Assembly: GCA_026770585.1 (NCBI GenBank) | Contig: MU646504.1 | Coordinates: 565,735 to 580,885, forward strand | DNA length: 15,151 nucleotides | Reading direction: 5' to 3' | Source of the DNA: Baffinella frigidus | Taxonomy: Eukaryota > Cryptophyceae > Cryptomonadales > Baffinellaceae | The notes under the pieces: model-generated | Databases searched by the model: none | What the model saw: the letters and a program-made list of their open reading frames with translations, nothing else | What the model was told of the DNA's origin: nothing | Program-made: the position numbers and the translations under genes | Shown: positions 13,683 through 15,151 of the stretch, one piece after another | How the letters are laid out: each line of letters opens with the position of its first letter | Numbering within the stretch: position 1 is the stretch's first letter

Positions 13683-15041
13683 GACGTGGTTCTAACCCCA
13701 TGTCAGGCAGGAGATTGGACCACTCTGGAATGTGACCGCTTGTGATTTGACCACAGGGGTTGGTACCGGGGCGGCGACTAATCCGGGAAGTTTCAGTACC
13801 GGAGAACGCTCTCATTCCATTTCGGAACATAAATGAATCAGTTGCGTATCTTAGGGCTTCCAACGCTTAAGATAAGGGCGGACATGTTTTTTAAGCATAA
13901 AATCCAGGCGTAAGATAGTATATTGCGCATCTGATTCAGTGTTGTTCCGAGATTAGATTGGTGAGCAGAGGCAAGACTCTCATTCCCTGATAAAGCCTTT
14001 GAGAAGGCTCTTGAAGAAGGTGTGAGCCCAGCGTGCACCACTCGATGAGACTGATGAGAGCTTTGATGGGTGCTCACCCTGCACCACTCGATGAGACTGA
14101 TGAGAGCTTTGATGGGTGCTCACCCTGCCCCAGGTTTGACAAAAGCTGCTTCGGGTTTCCGCCGTGGGCCTCCAGCAATATCCTGTCTGACTAGTCAGTC
14201 AGGAGCAAATCCTGTCAGAGTCATTAACTTGCATACTAACACCACACGATGCCACTTGAGACCTCTAATGGGGGTAGAATTCCTTTACTAGGGATTGTAA
14301 AGGCCTACAAAGGCATTGTATAAGCTGTGCATGTGTTATAAAAAGTAAAGTCCTAAAATCTTTTCTGGTTGATAGTCGGCTGGAACGGGGTCGCAGAAGT
14401 TCTAGATTCTTTTCGAACGTGTTTGGGAATAAATTATGCCCGTGACCACTGAAAGGGGTGTTTTGTACACTGGACCTTGCCCGTGACTAATACCCCCCCT
14501 TTCTAGATCTGGCATACAATTCCTTTAAGGCCATATTACTACCCGATGTCAGCAAAACTCCAGGGTGGATAAGAGGTGAGCAGTGGCGTCGTGATGCAGG
14601 GGAGATAAAATTAGATTCGTAAAGCAACTCGTGCTGGTAAAAATGTTAAAACTCGGGGGCTTTTACGAATGAAATGGAGTTTTAAAGACCCCGAGTTTGA
14701 CCATTTTTACCAGAACGAGTTGTTTTACAAATGTAATTTGAGATGGTGTCATTTTCGAGTTGACCATGGTGGGCTCGTATGGTGGGCTCGTGCGCTCGTA
14801 GCAACGAGGCTTGACGGCAAGGGCCCTGCCTGGCAGGGGTGGCTCGAGCCTCCTTGCGGTTGGAGACTCCAACAGGACGTCCACCATCGCCGCCCAAGGA
14901 AATGCCTCCACCGCCTCCGCAAATCATGAGGGAAACGCCGATCCAAGTGCATCCGTCCTCATCGCCCCCCGATCGTCGGTCGTCATCGCTGACAACTACG
15001 CGACTTCTGGTGCGGTTTTGCTTCCGCGGCATTCTCACATG
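1..15041 (+). CDS. Partial multi-exon gene for a parallel beta-helix (Pmp-like) repeat protein
   Basis: Seen: 21 plus-strand segments, each bounded by AG upstream and GT downstream, join into one stop-free frame of 595 codons: 1-49, 379-438, 732-856, 1312-1483, 3101-3218, 4650-4744, 5027-5119, 5966-6023, 6796-6865, 8124-8180, 8802-8847, 9027-9077, 9622-9654, 9761-9805, 10007-10039, 10414-10556, 11227-11278, 11644-11721, 12828-12938, 13193-13284, 14837-15041. The product has about 20 units of roughly 30 residues with a GNxA, then GGG(V/I)Y(V/L), then a Ser/Thr-rich strand, then (L/V)xxxV pattern. Family knowledge: this spacing is typical of right-handed parallel beta-helix repeats resembling chlamydial Pmp repeats, usually found in secreted or surface adhesins. 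Inference: an extracellular or surface structural protein. No signal peptide, membrane anchor, start or stop codon lies in the window. The fold is well supported, the biological role is not. Fourteen introns are phase 0, five phase 2 and two phase 1. Confidence 0.85.
50..378 (+). other. Intron 1
   Basis: GC-rich, 329 bases, with no recognisable transposon or telomere-like repeat. A short motif accgaggctca occurs twice (near 178 and 201). The acceptor is ggacacag before 379. Open frames cross it on both strands, but none resembles the repeat protein. Confidence 0.65.
379..438 (+). CDS. Exon 2: beta-helix unit with ISANVAAQHGGAV
   Basis: Sixty bases, 20 codons, phase 0 at both ends. It encodes RRVAISANVAAQHGGAVQ, a clear unit in which SAN replaces the usual SGN and GGAV is the turn and strand. 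The acceptor is acag|gcg and the donor ccag|gtccac. Joined to the next exon it reads GGAVQVVHGSTVSLSDG, which restores the standard strand spacing. Confidence 0.8.
439..731 (+). repeat. Intron 2 with AT-rich microsatellite
   Basis: The intron holds a low-complexity (AT/ATAC)n tract at about 470-545 and a small tandem duplication of cttgattgag at 600-622. It ends at ctggcag before exon 3. No gene is seen. Confidence 0.75.
732..856 (+). CDS. Exon 3: beta-helix units (DGVEVSGNAA, GGGVYVDGESTLEL)
   Basis: It encodes VHGSTVSLSDGVEVSGNAAG, then a short loop SKSN, then GGGVYVDGESTLELRN. The GGG turn is written as ten consecutive G (807-816). Acceptor ggcag|gtg, donor aacag|gtgcgt. It ends in phase 2 with AG, and the split codon is completed by the first G of exon 4 to give Arg, so the joined sequence reads LRNRVSVRGNTA. 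A near copy, LLRNVSVRGNHA, lies uninterrupted inside exon 5, which strongly supports this junction. Confidence 0.9.
910..1080. mobile_element. Foldback (MITE-like) element A in intron 3
   Basis: Long imperfect inverted repeats of about 70 bases. The left arm starts gatctcatcccgcca at 910 and runs through gggagttccccgaatgcacg. The right arm holds cgtgcattcggggaactccc (1024-1043) and ends ggcggggtgagattgc. The apex contains ggacgtgactgaaagctcca and gtagtaattttc. It has no coding capacity. Element B at 2254-2421 is the same family. Confidence 0.85.
1139..1301 (+). repeat. Telomere-like degenerate array in intron 3
   Basis: Variants of cctaaaccc, ccctcaa and cccctga, including an almost perfect run of cccctga at about 1247-1298, lead to the exon 4 acceptor at 1311. 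The C-rich strand is the coding strand. Confidence 0.85.
1312..1483 (+). CDS. Exon 4: two beta-helix units
   Basis: It encodes VSVRGNTALDGGGISVHGKS, then GISVTGPDVRVVDNEASDD, then GGGVLVQDATVSFADGVE. Both GGG turns are present, and the second is a run of ten G (1430-1439). The acceptor is aacag|ggtg. The chosen donor gag|gtcact (1484) ends in phase 0; the same local context, GVE followed by gtcacc, ends exon 19. The frame stays open past the donor but stops resembling the repeat. Confidence 0.85.
1554..1615. repeat. Hairpin inverted repeat in intron 4
   Basis: The left arm cttaagtcaatctcccacag and a right arm ending ctgtgggagttggcttaag pair over about 27 bases with a small loop. It is directly followed by a tandem duplication. 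Confidence 0.75.
1613..1677 (+). repeat. 32-base tandem duplication
   Basis: The unit beginning aagaaaccatcgatttgccc occurs twice with a period of 32 (at 1613 and 1645), identical over nearly the whole unit. This suggests recent duplication. Confidence 0.85.
1694..1755 (+). mobile_element. Partial, diverged copy of dispersed family D
   Basis: The stretch with ggtggcctaattgaatttt and, further on, ctgatttctcctattcaacctcc aligns with the middle of the family D copy at 5567-5745 (ggaggcctaattaaattta, tatgcaacctcc). It lies immediately upstream of a family E copy. Confidence 0.5.
1757..1955 (+). mobile_element. Dispersed family E, copy 1
   Basis: It starts cacacagcggacttc and continues with gggattttgaataacccctg and agtgataagac. 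It then has the inner palindromic stretch ccctacggtaggcaatagcg followed by tagggac, then ggataaggtggcgg. Four other copies are in this window. It has no coding capacity. The right boundary is approximate. Confidence 0.75.
1975..2115 (+). repeat. Telomere-like / caacact array in intron 4
   Basis: It begins as cctaaaccc-like units and degrades into (caacact)n and (gaacact)n. This looks like telomere-like repeats that mutated and then re-amplified. Confidence 0.75.
2223..2268 (+). repeat. Tandem duplication of a foldback left end
   Basis: cggggaagcgatctcatctc plus gcca occurs twice (2221 and 2246). The second copy is the outer end of foldback element B. Confidence 0.8.
2254..2421. mobile_element. 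Foldback (MITE-like) element B in intron 4
   Basis: Same family as element A: outer arms cgatctcatctcgccagaca and tgcctggcgagatgcgatt, inner arms gggagttccccgaatgcacc and gtgcattcggggaactccc. The apex ggacgtgactcaaagctcca is shared with A at nearly every base. It carries ttactacaca on the left and gtagtaattttc on the right. It is non-coding. Confidence 0.85.
2448..2606 (-). mobile_element. Dispersed family E, copy 2 (reverse orientation)
   Basis: On the minus strand it reads gaataacccgcaagtgcata, then gaccctacggtaggcaatac, gtagggacat and ggataaggtggcgg. It ends gcccgctctgtgg, close to the gcccgctgtgtgg end of copy 3. Confidence 0.75.
2740..2990 (+). repeat. Nested inverted and tandem repeats with CT/GA tracts
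   Basis: ctctcggtgcagttgcagac (about 2750) is followed by three inverted copies of gtctgcaactgcaccgagag, each separated by GA tracts. The block gaccgtgagaggctcacggc at 2777 has a partner gaccgtgagaggcgtggccg at 2910. A tandem pair of (tgaggcat...tttctccgc) ends it. All of it lies in intron 4. Confidence 0.85.
3002..3078 (+). repeat. Telomere-like array before exon 5
   Basis: After a run of about 12 C, units of ccctcaa, cactcaa and ccccaaa run almost to the exon 5 acceptor ggcacag. Confidence 0.85.
3101..3218 (+). CDS. Exon 5: beta-helix units (IAGDNGGGVYAY, VRGNHAEDNGG)
   Basis: It encodes VWDNIAGDNGGGVYAYTDS, then VVVLLRNVSVRGNHAEDNGG. Two GN/GG units are obvious. Acceptor ggcacag|gtg; donor ggggg/gtcacg at 3219, phase 1. 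The intron begins gtcacgcgcgct and passes straight into telomere-like repeats. The phase-1 end restricts the next acceptor (see exon 6). Confidence 0.85.
3228..3440 (+). repeat. Telomere-like degenerate array in intron 5
   Basis: Over 200 bases of ccctaaa, ccccaaa and ccctgaa variants start nine bases after the exon 5 donor. The C-rich strand is the coding strand. Confidence 0.9.
3541..3722 (+). repeat. CT microsatellite with a CG core
   Basis: (CT)n tracts flank an alternating GC run at 3600-3618. It lies in intron 5 and is non-coding despite open frames, which are serine/leucine or arginine low-complexity shadows. Confidence 0.9.
3845..4080 (+). repeat. Minisatellite of gtagagcggta-type units
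   Basis: Degenerate units built on agcggtaga and ggtacatcg repeat over 3845-3975 and 4029-4082, interrupted by (gtta)n-like gttagttagttag at about 4009-4030. Confidence 0.8.
4111..4360 (+). repeat. Direct repeats flanking family E copy 3
   Basis: caccgagagtcctcgctccg...gcacgtgca at about 4117-4150 recurs as caccgagagtcctcgaacgt...gcacgtgca at about 4314-4358, just outside the family E copy. This is far longer than a normal target-site duplication and may be part of a larger unit. Confidence 0.65.
4152..4310 (+). mobile_element. Dispersed family E, copy 3 (most complete)
   Basis: It carries gggaatttgaataacccctg, agcgataagacctag, ccctacggtaggcaacccgt and ggaaaggtggcccgatt, and ends gtagcccgctgtgtg. 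The left end ccacacgccgcattcgaag and the right end suggest short inverted ends of cacac(a)gcgg type. Confidence 0.75.
4365..4545 (-). mobile_element. Dispersed family D, copy 1
   Basis: On the minus strand it reads gctgtcagctttcatcccga and aagataactgaaacagttcc, and further on taggaggcctcattcaattg and tatgcaacctcctattgaaa, ending cttccgagattag. It matches 5567-5745 on the plus strand over about 175 bases. No protein is encoded. Confidence 0.8.
4541..4632 (+). repeat. CT microsatellite before exon 6
   Basis: An almost uninterrupted (CT)n of about 90 bases ends only ten bases before the splice acceptor, so it doubles as the polypyrimidine tract. Confidence 0.9.
4650..4744 (+). CDS. Exon 6: beta-helix unit (GVYVGSSATLLLE, FSGNTAADDGGGLH)
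   Basis: It encodes GVYVGSSATLLLERTITFS then GNTAADDGGGLH. The obvious CAG acceptor at 4642 would start in phase 0 and clash with the phase-1 end of exon 5. The next AG (gacggag, 4648-4649) keeps frame and gives AEDNGGGGVYV across the junction. I therefore chose 4650, accepting a GAG acceptor. A small missed exon in between is the alternative. The donor cac|gtaaac passes directly into telomere-like repeats, phase 0. The GGG turn includes nine G. Confidence 0.75.
4745..5015 (+). repeat. Telomere-like array filling intron 6
   Basis: The whole 282-base intron is ccccaaa, ccctcaa and ccctaaa variants, from the donor (gtaaaccccaaacc) to just before the acceptor ccgtaacgcag. Confidence 0.9.
5027..5119 (+). 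CDS. Exon 7: beta-helix unit (FSENACGDNGGAIFLDE)
   Basis: 31 codons, phase 0 at both ends: VESGAGVEGGDGILFSENAC then GDNGGAIFLDE. SENAC replaces GNxA; GGAIFL is the turn and strand. Acceptor acgcag|gtc, donor gacgag|gtaccc. Confidence 0.85.
5122..5180 (+). repeat. Short telomere-like array at start of intron 7
   Basis: accctaccctaaacccgaca and related units directly follow the exon 7 donor and decay into aatactaaacactca. Confidence 0.7.
5239..5356. mobile_element. Foldback (MITE-like) element C
   Basis: Outer arms atccgggaacaagcattctt and gtgttcccggat; inner arms gaaaattactacac (5276-5289) and tgtgcagtaattttcc. The inner motif is the core shared with A, B, F and G. Confidence 0.7.
5364..5566 (+). 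repeat. 30-base tandem repeat ending in a hairpin
   Basis: Four units of about 30 bases (agttggagcaggggggaatc, then gtgcccccc) start at 5371, 5401, 5431 and 5461. A fifth, altered unit runs into gcaggggggaaacgtcgcta, then the palindrome cgctaatccgattgattagcg (5511-5532, near perfect), then gactcccctgctcc and ttctccaatt, which pair back to the last unit. The units alternate aattgga and agttgga. The frame stays open because 30 is divisible by 3. Confidence 0.85.
5567..5745 (+). mobile_element. Dispersed family D, copy 2
   Basis: ggttgctgtcagctttcatc and, further on, gataactgaaacagttccct, ggaggcctaattaaatttac and tatgcaacctcctgttgaaa match the minus strand of 4365-4545. It contains tttactacgc, related to the foldback core. 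Confidence 0.8.
5785..5919. mobile_element. Dispersed foldback family J, copy 1
   Basis: Ends tttcggagca and atgttccgaga form a short inverted repeat. Inside are gctatcttaggctcccgacg and atgctatcttacgcc, which partly pair. A second, better copy is at 13820-13952. Confidence 0.6.
5966..6023 (+). CDS. Exon 8: beta-helix unit (RRNITIRGNAADDN)
   Basis: It encodes GSCVLRRNITIRGNAADDN plus one base. Joined to exon 7 it reads FLDEGSCVLRRNITIRGNAA, a seamless unit. Acceptor gggcag|ggg; donor acg|gtacgc at 6024, phase 1. The exon is 58 bases. Confidence 0.85.
6085..6215 (+). mobile_element. Dispersed family E, copy 4 (with internal duplication)
   Basis: tgcattttgaataacccctg occurs at 6091 and again, with one base different, at 6117, followed by agcgataagacctag, atcctacggtaggccacccg and a doubled (caatcgcgtaggga). 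It is truncated on the right relative to copy 3. Confidence 0.75.
6436..6515. mobile_element. Foldback (MITE-like) element G
   Basis: ggcaacgaaatttactacgc (6440-6459) pairs with gttgtaattttcgttgc (6494-6510). The apex aatgctctactattactagg closely matches that of element H. It is short and non-coding. Confidence 0.75.
6796..6865 (+). CDS. Exon 9: beta-helix unit (GAIYMITDSEVEFTDSVRV)
   Basis: Two leading bases complete a Gly codon begun in exon 8 (g|gt), giving ADDNGGAIYMITDS across the junction. The rest is EVEFTDSVRVENN plus AG. Acceptor gaagcag|gtg; donor aacag|gtcttc, phase 2. Confidence 0.85.
7053..7160 (+). repeat. Short direct repeats in intron 9
   Basis: caacacgggcg occurs twice (about 7050 and 7068), and tgtgagaatgcgttctc twice (7081 and 7128). 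The second motif is nearly palindromic. The rest of 6866-7260 shows no recognisable element. Confidence 0.6.
7266..7751. mobile_element. Large foldback element F (about 486 bases, arms about 200)
   Basis: The left arm from tattaaaatctatttcagcc runs inward with tctgcctgaaatattttcag, agtttttgcttggatgtgct and ggagg ggcgcaaaatgacg to tgaaaattactacacaaa. The right arm repeats these as the reverse complement, ending gctgaaatagattttaata. The arms differ by only a few bases. An unpaired loop of about 75 AT-rich bases lies at about 7471-7546. It has no coding capacity. Confidence 0.92.
8124..8180 (+). CDS. Exon 10: beta-helix unit (AGNDGGGIYLRVSSSFVA)
   Basis: The first base completes the Arg codon of exon 9 (ag|a), then AGNDGGGIYLRVSSSFVA plus CG. 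Acceptor gatggcag|agc, one of the few followed by A rather than G; donor cccg|gtgagc is the closest to consensus in the gene. Phase 2 at both ends. Read in this frame it has no stop; the frames on either side give no repeat motif. Confidence 0.85.
8209..8313. mobile_element. Foldback (MITE-like) element H
   Basis: ttaaatgaaaatgggcacca pairs with tgcccgttttcattaaatta. Inner arms are ttcactacac and gcgtagtcaatttcgttg. The apex ctctactgttactagcatga matches element G. Confidence 0.8.
8314..8801 (+). other. Remainder of intron 10
   Basis: No gene is recognised. It contains a small set of direct repeats (ctttgactgccg twice near 8600 and 8633; gtcatcatcttcactc twice near 8610-8670). It ends at the acceptor cgaaacag before 8802. 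Confidence 0.6.
8802..8847 (+). CDS. Exon 11: beta-helix unit (REVWILDNTADDDGG)
   Basis: The first G completes CG|G (Arg) from exon 10; then REVWILDNTADDDGG, phase 0 at the end. DNTADDDGG is a standard GNxA-GG unit. Donor ggggg|gtcaaccc passes straight into telomere-like repeats. 46 bases. Confidence 0.85.
8848..9023 (+). repeat. Telomere-like array filling intron 11
   Basis: gtcaaccctaaacccgcaga, then cccttaa and ccctaaa units with several perfect AAACCCT copies, fill almost all 179 bases of the intron, ending at aaccag. Confidence 0.92.
9027..9077 (+). CDS. Exon 12: beta strand segment (AFYQSTAAELELTDNVT)
   Basis: 17 codons, phase 0. With exon 11 it reads DDDGGAFYQSTAAELELTDN, so the intron interrupts the GG turn. 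Acceptor aaccag|gcg, donor cacg|gtatgg. Confidence 0.85.
9141..9320. mobile_element. Foldback element P in intron 12
   Basis: gcccacgtgacgatacccag and cacctcaaattgactgtgtc (9155-9193) pair imperfectly with gtgtcgactaaaggtg and caggctatcgtcgcgtgggt (9272-9308). The arms are about 45 bases and the loop about 75. No other copy is seen here. Confidence 0.7.
9444..9617 (+). repeat. Telomere-like array in intron 12
   Basis: accctaaaccccacacccta and then four perfect AAACCCT units near 9533-9562, followed by a triplication-like (ttgaccctgaagagcc) before the exon 13 acceptor tgcacag. Confidence 0.88.
9622..9654 (+). CDS. Exon 13: 33-base micro-exon (VTGNRARDGGG)
   Basis: Exactly 11 codons, phase 0 at both ends: VTGNRARDGGG, a minimal GNxA-GGG motif. 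Joined to exon 12 it gives LELTDNVTVTGNRARDGGG. Acceptor gcacag|gtg; donor gggg|gttaac. Confidence 0.82.
9657..9758 (+). repeat. Near-perfect telomere-like array filling intron 13
   Basis: The 106-base intron is gttaacgcctcaccctaaac, then a run of perfect AAACCCT units (about ten at 9682-9752), ending cctgaaccag. This is the purest telomere-type tract in the window. Confidence 0.93.
9761..9805 (+). CDS. Exon 14: beta strand segment (VSMLWASSTFTARRS)
   Basis: 15 codons, phase 0. With exon 13 it reads RDGGGVSMLWASSTFTARRS, so intron 13 lies exactly between the GGG turn and the strand. Acceptor aaccag|gtc; donor ttcg|gtccta. Confidence 0.82.
9806..9998 (+). repeat. Telomere-like array filling intron 14
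   Basis: The array starts at the donor itself (gtcctaaaccctcaaccctc), includes five perfect AAACCCT units near 9842-9876 and degenerate ones later, and stops a few bases before the acceptor taaagcag. Confidence 0.92.
10007..10039 (+). CDS. Exon 15: 33-base micro-exon (VVISGNSAISS)
   Basis: 11 codons, phase 0: VVISGNSAISS, a clean SGNxA strand. Joined to exon 16 it gives VVISGNSAISSGGVIYAW. Acceptor aagcag|gtg; donor ctcg|gtacgc. Confidence 0.82.
10042..10412 (+). repeat. Telomere-like array filling intron 15
   Basis: About 370 bases of ccctaaa, ccctgaa, ccctgag and cctcaaa variants, the longest continuous array in the window, ends in cctcaaatcag, the exon 16 acceptor. Confidence 0.92.
10414..10556 (+). 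CDS. Exon 16: beta-helix units (GGVIYAWDS; RGGGVYLSTSSFVAERGVEIS)
   Basis: It encodes GGVIYAWDSVVEVSDGV, TIVENEGGLRGGGVYLS and TSSFVAERGVEIS plus AG. Two turns are present, both G-homopolymers (about 10413-10420 and 10493-10502). The acceptor caaatcag sits inside the first G run, so one base of slippage would shift frame. Donor ttccag|gttgga, phase 2. Confidence 0.85.
10557..11226 (+). other. Intron 16 with two GC minisatellites
   Basis: It holds a degenerate tandem of gcggcgtgcctgcagt-like units at about 10570-10640 and a (gccgtcggccct)n tandem of about five units at 10914-10965. A C-run/G-run hairpin (ccccccccccgga, aat, ccgggggaggggggg) lies at 11123-11153. A short inverted repeat aggagtgttgcc/ccaacactcct flanks 10818-10855. 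The open frames through it are shadows of the repeats. Confidence 0.7.
11227..11278 (+). CDS. Exon 17: beta-helix unit (NLAELYGGGLYGKISST)
   Basis: The first G completes AG|G (Arg), then NLAELYGGGLYGKISST, phase 0 end. Across the junction, RGVEISRNLAELYGGGLYG matches RGVEISGNFAENYGGGIYG of exon 19 closely, confirming the splice. Acceptor gaccag|gaac; donor aacg|gtgaaa. Confidence 0.88.
11279..11643 (+). other. Intron 17 with a foldback at 11485-11600
   Basis: cgactgttgactaaaccggg pairs imperfectly with cccgattagtcaactttcgt, making a weak foldback at about 11485-11600 with ccgg-rich inner repeats (taccgggttttcagctaaac). The rest shows no element. The acceptor is tcgaacag before 11644. Confidence 0.55.
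11644..11721 (+). CDS. Exon 18: beta-helix unit (MTLSDAVRVNDNKAFSSGGGIYASTT)
   Basis: 26 codons, phase 0 at both ends: MTLSDAVRVNDNKAFSS then GGGIYASTT. The ATG is internal, not a start, since exon 17 joins in frame (ISSTMTLSDAVRV). Acceptor cgaacag|atg; donor cact|gtattt is the weakest. The frame runs on past the donor but loses the repeat. Confidence 0.8.
11722..12827 (+). other. Intron 18 with several hairpins
   Basis: No gene is recognised. Hairpins: tttgagtggt/accactcaaa at 12174-12199; gtgtcagggttccacc with ggttccacccgca pairing with tgcgggtggaaccctgacac at 12267-12323; gagcaagcgtgc/gcacgcttgctc at 12468-12498. A direct repeat gtgcacgtgcgcgcaa lies at 12632 and 12652. The stretch 11895-12090 has small inverted repeats (cggggtaatc, ccggattac) without a clear element. 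Confidence 0.65.
12828..12938 (+). CDS. Exon 19: beta-helix units (RRGVEISGNFAENYGGGIYGG)
   Basis: 37 codons, phase 0 at both ends: LVSARRGVEISGNFAENY, then GGGIYGGQETHVELSDGVE. With exon 18 it reads GGGIYASTTLVSARRGVEIS, a near copy of GGGVYLSTSSFVAERGVEIS in exon 16, which confirms both the donor at 11722 and the acceptor ctggcag. Donor gtggag|gtcacc. Confidence 0.9.
13005..13140 (+). repeat. GA-rich low-complexity tract in intron 19
   Basis: gcgagaaagagaagagcgag and similar gcga/gaga units fill most of the 254-base intron, followed by a C run and the acceptor ccctcag. Confidence 0.9.
13193..13284 (+). CDS. Exon 20: beta-helix unit with an inserted loop
   Basis: It encodes VMGNTAGSRLPPGQAPTW, then QLLPSAGGAVYI plus CG. 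GNTAG and GGAVYI are the unit hallmarks; about 18 residues rich in Pro and Gln between them replace the usual three-residue turn. Joined to exon 19: LSDGVEVMGNTAG, matching LSDGVEVSGNAAG of exon 3. Acceptor cctcag|gtg; donor tccg|gtacgt, phase 2. Confidence 0.87.
13385..13525 (-). mobile_element. Dispersed family E, copy 5 (reverse orientation)
   Basis: On the minus strand it starts tacacagcggacttcgaaag, continues ggttttgaataaccccccag, aggcaatcgcgtagggacat and ggacaaagtgacggaaag. The start matches cacacagcggacttc of copy 1, which fixes the family's left end. Confidence 0.75.
13646..13682 (+). repeat. GA microsatellite
   Basis: (GA)n of about 37 bases inside intron 20. Confidence 0.95.
13820..13952. 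mobile_element. Dispersed foldback family J, copy 2
   Basis: Ends tttcggaacataaatgaatc and gattcagtgttgttccgaga form an inverted repeat. Inside are gcgtatcttagggcttccaa, cgcttaagata, a gcataaaa stretch and gcgtaagatagtat. The order matches copy 1 at 5785. Confidence 0.7.
14034..14128 (+). repeat. 46-base tandem duplication
   Basis: The unit gcaccactcgatgagactga...tgggtgctcaccct occurs twice with period 46 (ctcgatgag at 14041 and 14087), apparently identical. Confidence 0.9.
14130..14607 (+). other. Unassigned part of intron 20
   Basis: No gene is recognised. gcccgtgac occurs at about 14439 and 14479, aattccttta at about 14278 and 14518, and the ends gggggtagaattc and attactaccc could form a weak, degraded foldback. 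This is less convincing than the elements named elsewhere. Confidence 0.4.
14608..14742. mobile_element. Foldback (MITE-like) element I
   Basis: aaattagattcgtaaagcaa and ctcgtgctggtaaaaatg (left) pair with catttttaccagaacgagtt and gttttacaaatgtaattt (right). The arms are about 50 bases and the apex includes cccgag/ctcggg. It lacks the gtagtaattttc core, so it is a different family. Confidence 0.8.
14837..15041 (+). CDS. Exon 21: less regular beta-helix-like segment
   Basis: The first G completes CG|G (Arg) from exon 20, giving GGAVYIRGGSSLLAVG. It then encodes DSNRTSTIAAQGNASTASAN, HEGNADPSASVLIAPRSS and VVIADNYATSGAVLLPR. The turn is longer and Ser/Thr/Asn-rich, suggesting a decorated coil. 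ADNYATSGAVLL matches GNxAxxGGxVxL. Acceptor tggcag|ggg; I chose donor atg|gtcaga at 15042, phase 0; an earlier GT at 15011 is possible. The last codons (HSHM) are uncertain. Confidence 0.75.
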
Positions 15042-15044
15042 GTC

Positions 15045-15058
15045 AGATATAGATATAG

Positions 15059-15097
<39 letters not shown>

Positions 15098-15118
15098 ATA
15101 TTAAGAGAGAGAGAGAGG

Positions 15119-15151
<33 letters not shown>
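15045..15151 (+). repeat. AT then GA microsatellites at window end
   Basis: (AT)n with tatata-type steps at about 15049-15102 is followed by (GA)n to the end of the window. It belongs to intron 21. Confidence 0.93.

Noticed and set aside
14041-14110. CTGATGAG motif (twice) as a possible hammerhead ribozyme
   Set aside because: The second conserved box (GAAA after stem II) and matching stems are missing. The motif repeats only because of the 46-base duplication.
1644-14607. tRNA or rRNA genes inside the repeats
   Set aside because: I found no cloverleaf with A and B box promoter motifs and no rRNA core sequence. The hairpins are simple foldbacks.
1-15041. A bacterial (chlamydial) Pmp autotransporter gene
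   Set aside because: The coils resemble Pmp repeats, but the reading frame depends on about 20 introns and the surroundings are eukaryotic repeats. No beta-barrel domain is seen.
1-15151. Dinoflagellate origin
   Set aside because: Telomere-type repeats and odd introns would fit, but all 21 donors are GT and none is GC or GA, which core dinoflagellates often use. This is not excluded, only less likely.

Overview
The window looks like nuclear DNA of a eukaryote, most likely an alga or another protist. The evidence is a plus-strand gene split into many short exons by GT-AG introns, plant/algal-type telomere-like repeats (AAACCCT, i.e. TTTAGGG on the other strand) inside the introns, and abundant foldback elements and microsatellites. 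There is no operon structure, no Shine-Dalgarno signal and no convincing bacterial gene. A stramenopile such as a brown alga, or another alga with a complex plastid, is my best guess, but I cannot prove it. Core dinoflagellates seem less likely because every donor used here is GT.

I read the whole window as the interior of ONE large plus-strand gene. I place 21 exons from base 1 to about base 15041, joined by 20 introns of about 106-1617 bases, with a 21st intron starting at 15042. Joined together they give one continuous frame of 595 codons with no stop. All 20 junctions keep frame and almost all use CAG as acceptor; one, at 4650, is uncertain. About 1.8 kb is coding and about 88% is intron. 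Neither the start nor the stop codon is inside the window.

The protein is a repeat protein. Roughly 20 degenerate units of about 30 residues follow the pattern (V/I)x(V/I)xxNxAxxxGGG(V/I)Y(V/L)xxxSxxxLxxx, which is the signature of right-handed parallel beta-helix proteins resembling chlamydial polymorphic outer membrane protein (Pmp) repeats. It is probably an extracellular or cell-surface adhesin-like protein; the function is inferred from the fold only.

The introns hold everything else. Telomere-like arrays, always C-rich on the coding strand, fill much of 1139-1301, 1975-2115, 3002-3440, 4745-5180 and 8848-10413. At least nine foldback (MITE-like) elements occur, several sharing the core GTAGTAATTTTC near the hairpin apex. 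A dispersed repeat of about 130-170 bases occurs five times in both orientations, and two other dispersed families occur two to three times. Long CT/GA, AT and minisatellite tracts fill the rest. The main puzzle is how a gene keeps so many introns made of telomere-like DNA and miniature transposons while retaining perfect frame.
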